From Pyrinomonadaceae bacterium (lineage in GTDB: Bacteria > Acidobacteriota > Blastocatellia > Pyrinomonadales > Pyrinomonadaceae), in the NCBI GenBank assembly GCA_030841085.1, contig JAVEDP010000021.1:186001-250000 (forward strand): DNA of 64,000 nt, written 5' to 3'. A program made the translations under genes and the position numbers. Position 1 is the first letter of the stretch. Each line of letters starts with the position of its first letter. Below the pieces are notes generated by a model. It ran no database searches. It saw nothing but the letters and a program-made list of their open reading frames with translations, and was not told where the DNA came from. Positions 62,978 through 64,000 of this stretch are shown in pieces.

Positions 62978-64000
62978 TTAATCTCCAGAGACTGAAGTTG
63001 CGCCGGATGAAGCAATCGAGGATTGCAGTTGGTGCAGTTGCGTGGCGTCGATCAGGTTCAGGCCTTTCTCGCGCACGTTTGTGAAACCCGGAAGGATTTC
63101 GCCTGCGAACGGTTTCATGCCCGCGGGATTGCGCGCGTGGCCGGTGAAATCGAGGTACAGATGTTTGCGCAGCAGGCGTTCCGGAGCGCCGGCGAAACGA
63201 GCCAGTGGATATTTGATGACATTGCCAAACAAGCGCTTGCCCAGCTTCTGGTAATAAATGGGCGCGCCCAAACTAAACTTCGCGTTCAGGCTCTTGCGGT
63301 TGCCTTTCCAGAATTCCACATTGTACTTCCAGCAGGTGAAGAAAAACTCCCACTGCAACTCGGTCATCTCGATCATCTTGGCGCTGGCTTTCTTCTGCAT
63401 GCGCGTATCTTCGAGCGGCACAAAAAACGTCGGCACAAAAGTTCCCTTCGCGTCGCGCAAATCGTAAAGCAGGTTGAGCGATTCCTTAACGTCATCGTCA
63501 GTTTCGCCGGGCAGTCCGATGATGAAGGTGCAGAATGGAAACCAGTTGTGCCGGTTCAGAATCTCCATTCCCTTCAACACCACGTCGCGCCACTGATGCC
63601 CTTTGTAGGGATACGCTTTGCCTTTCATGTAGGTGTTGAAAAGACGAGCGCTGCCCGTCTCGAGGCCGATAATCGGGTCCGCCGCCCGCTGATCTGGATC
63701 GGTCGAATCCCGGTGCTGCACGTGCGAATAAGGAACCACATAAGGCGTCAGGCGCTCGATGATGCTCGGGTCTTTTACGACCGGCGCCATGGTGATGTGT
63801 GAAGTTTGAATCGTCTCGATTCCGGGAACGGCAATAATGCTCTGAAAAAGTTTCTCAAGCGCCGGTAAATTCGTTTCAAAGTTTGGCAACTGCTCGTAGA
63901 GAAACATGTCTTCCGTAGCAATCATGATCTCTGTCGCGCCTTCGCGCGCGTTGACCTGAGCGCTCTCGACGATGTGTTCCAGCGGAAACGAGCGGCCAAC
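62978..64000 (-). CDS. Radical SAM protein, probably B12-binding type (5' partial)
   Basis: The frame is open to the right edge, so the N-terminal part, including the CxxxCxxC cluster motif, is outside. Visible: FLYEQLPNFETNLPALEKLF, IETIQTSHITMAPVV, IGLETGSARLFNTYMKGK, and FCTFIIGLPGETDDDVKESL, the pattern of Elp3/MiaB/B12-binding radical SAM enzymes. The remaining 100 residues form a C-terminal accessory domain. Likely a methyltransferase or similar; substrate unknown. Confidence 0.87.
   Translation of the reverse strand, partial: VGRSFPLEHIVESAQVNAREGATEIMIATEDMFLYEQLPNFETNLPALEKLFQSIIAVPGIETIQTSHITMAPVVKDPSIIERLTPYVVPYSHVQHRDSTDPDQRAADPIIGLETGSARLFNTYMKGKAYPYKGHQWRDVVLKGMEILNRHNWFPFCTFIIGLPGETDDDVKESLNLLYDLRDAKGTFVPTFFVPLEDTRMQKKASAKMIEMTELQWEFFFTCWKYNVEFWKGNRKSLNAKFSLGAPIYYQKLGKRLFGNVIKYPLARFAGAPERLLRKHLYLDFTGHARNPAGMKPFAGEILPGFTNVREKGLNLIDATQLHQLQSSIASSGATSVSGD

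Overview
The window looks like a chromosomal stretch of a diderm bacterium with moderate to high GC, most likely an Acidobacteriota of the Blastocatellia/Pyrinomonadaceae type. This is inferred from gene content and style. There is a full outer-membrane biogenesis set (BamA, Skp/OmpH, FabZ, LpxA, LpxI, LolD, LolC/E, an LpxL-like acyltransferase). There are many secreted proteins and TPR proteins of that phylum's style. Intergenic DNA is packed with heptamer-based palindromes and short inverted-repeat elements. No tRNA, rRNA, CRISPR array, prophage or complete insertion sequence was seen.

Layout. 1-7 kb holds the 3' part of a propeller-type sensor kinase, PsuG, a secreted protein/metzincin pair, a metallothionein-like small gene, a TPR protein, DUF72 and AIG2-like proteins and a frameshifted membrane-protein gene. 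7-19.4 kb holds acetyl-CoA synthetase, two PilZ proteins, an AI-2E permease, a MazF-type toxin with antitoxin, CarA, a Yip1/TPR membrane protein, LepB, an HU protein, an M50 protease, a Crp/Fnr regulator and YacG. 19.5-33.1 kb is a long minus-strand envelope block: LolC/E, LolD, ClpC, BamA, OmpH, FabZ, LpxA, LpxI, with a GT39-like membrane enzyme and a receiver/anti-sigma-type kinase upstream. 33.4-38.4 kb carries two acyltransferases, an exported PepT and Era.

38.4-48.1 kb is the most unusual part: an accessory locus that I read as an R-body (refractile body) locus. It has an ECF sigma factor fused to a long TPR domain, two proteins sharing an unrecognised SGxPNPxW domain (one fused to a cysteine-peptidase-like domain), five clear RebB-family proteins plus one divergent copy, three unrecognised small proteins, a zinc-metalloprotease-like protein and a 53-residue membrane protein. 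It lies between two related, roughly 130-bp non-coding elements. A large hybrid histidine kinase follows the second element.

51-59 kb returns to housekeeping genes (PrmA, RsmE, a zinc-ribbon coiled-coil protein, GalE, a stand-alone LigD-type polymerase, a small beta-barrel, a TPR lipid-era paralog). It also contains a duplicated 3' fragment of era and a frameshifted DUF4160 gene beside DUF2442. 59.1-62.8 kb is a more AT-rich two-gene unit, a large P-loop ATPase and an unknown partner, and is a candidate conflict or defence system. The window ends inside a radical SAM gene.
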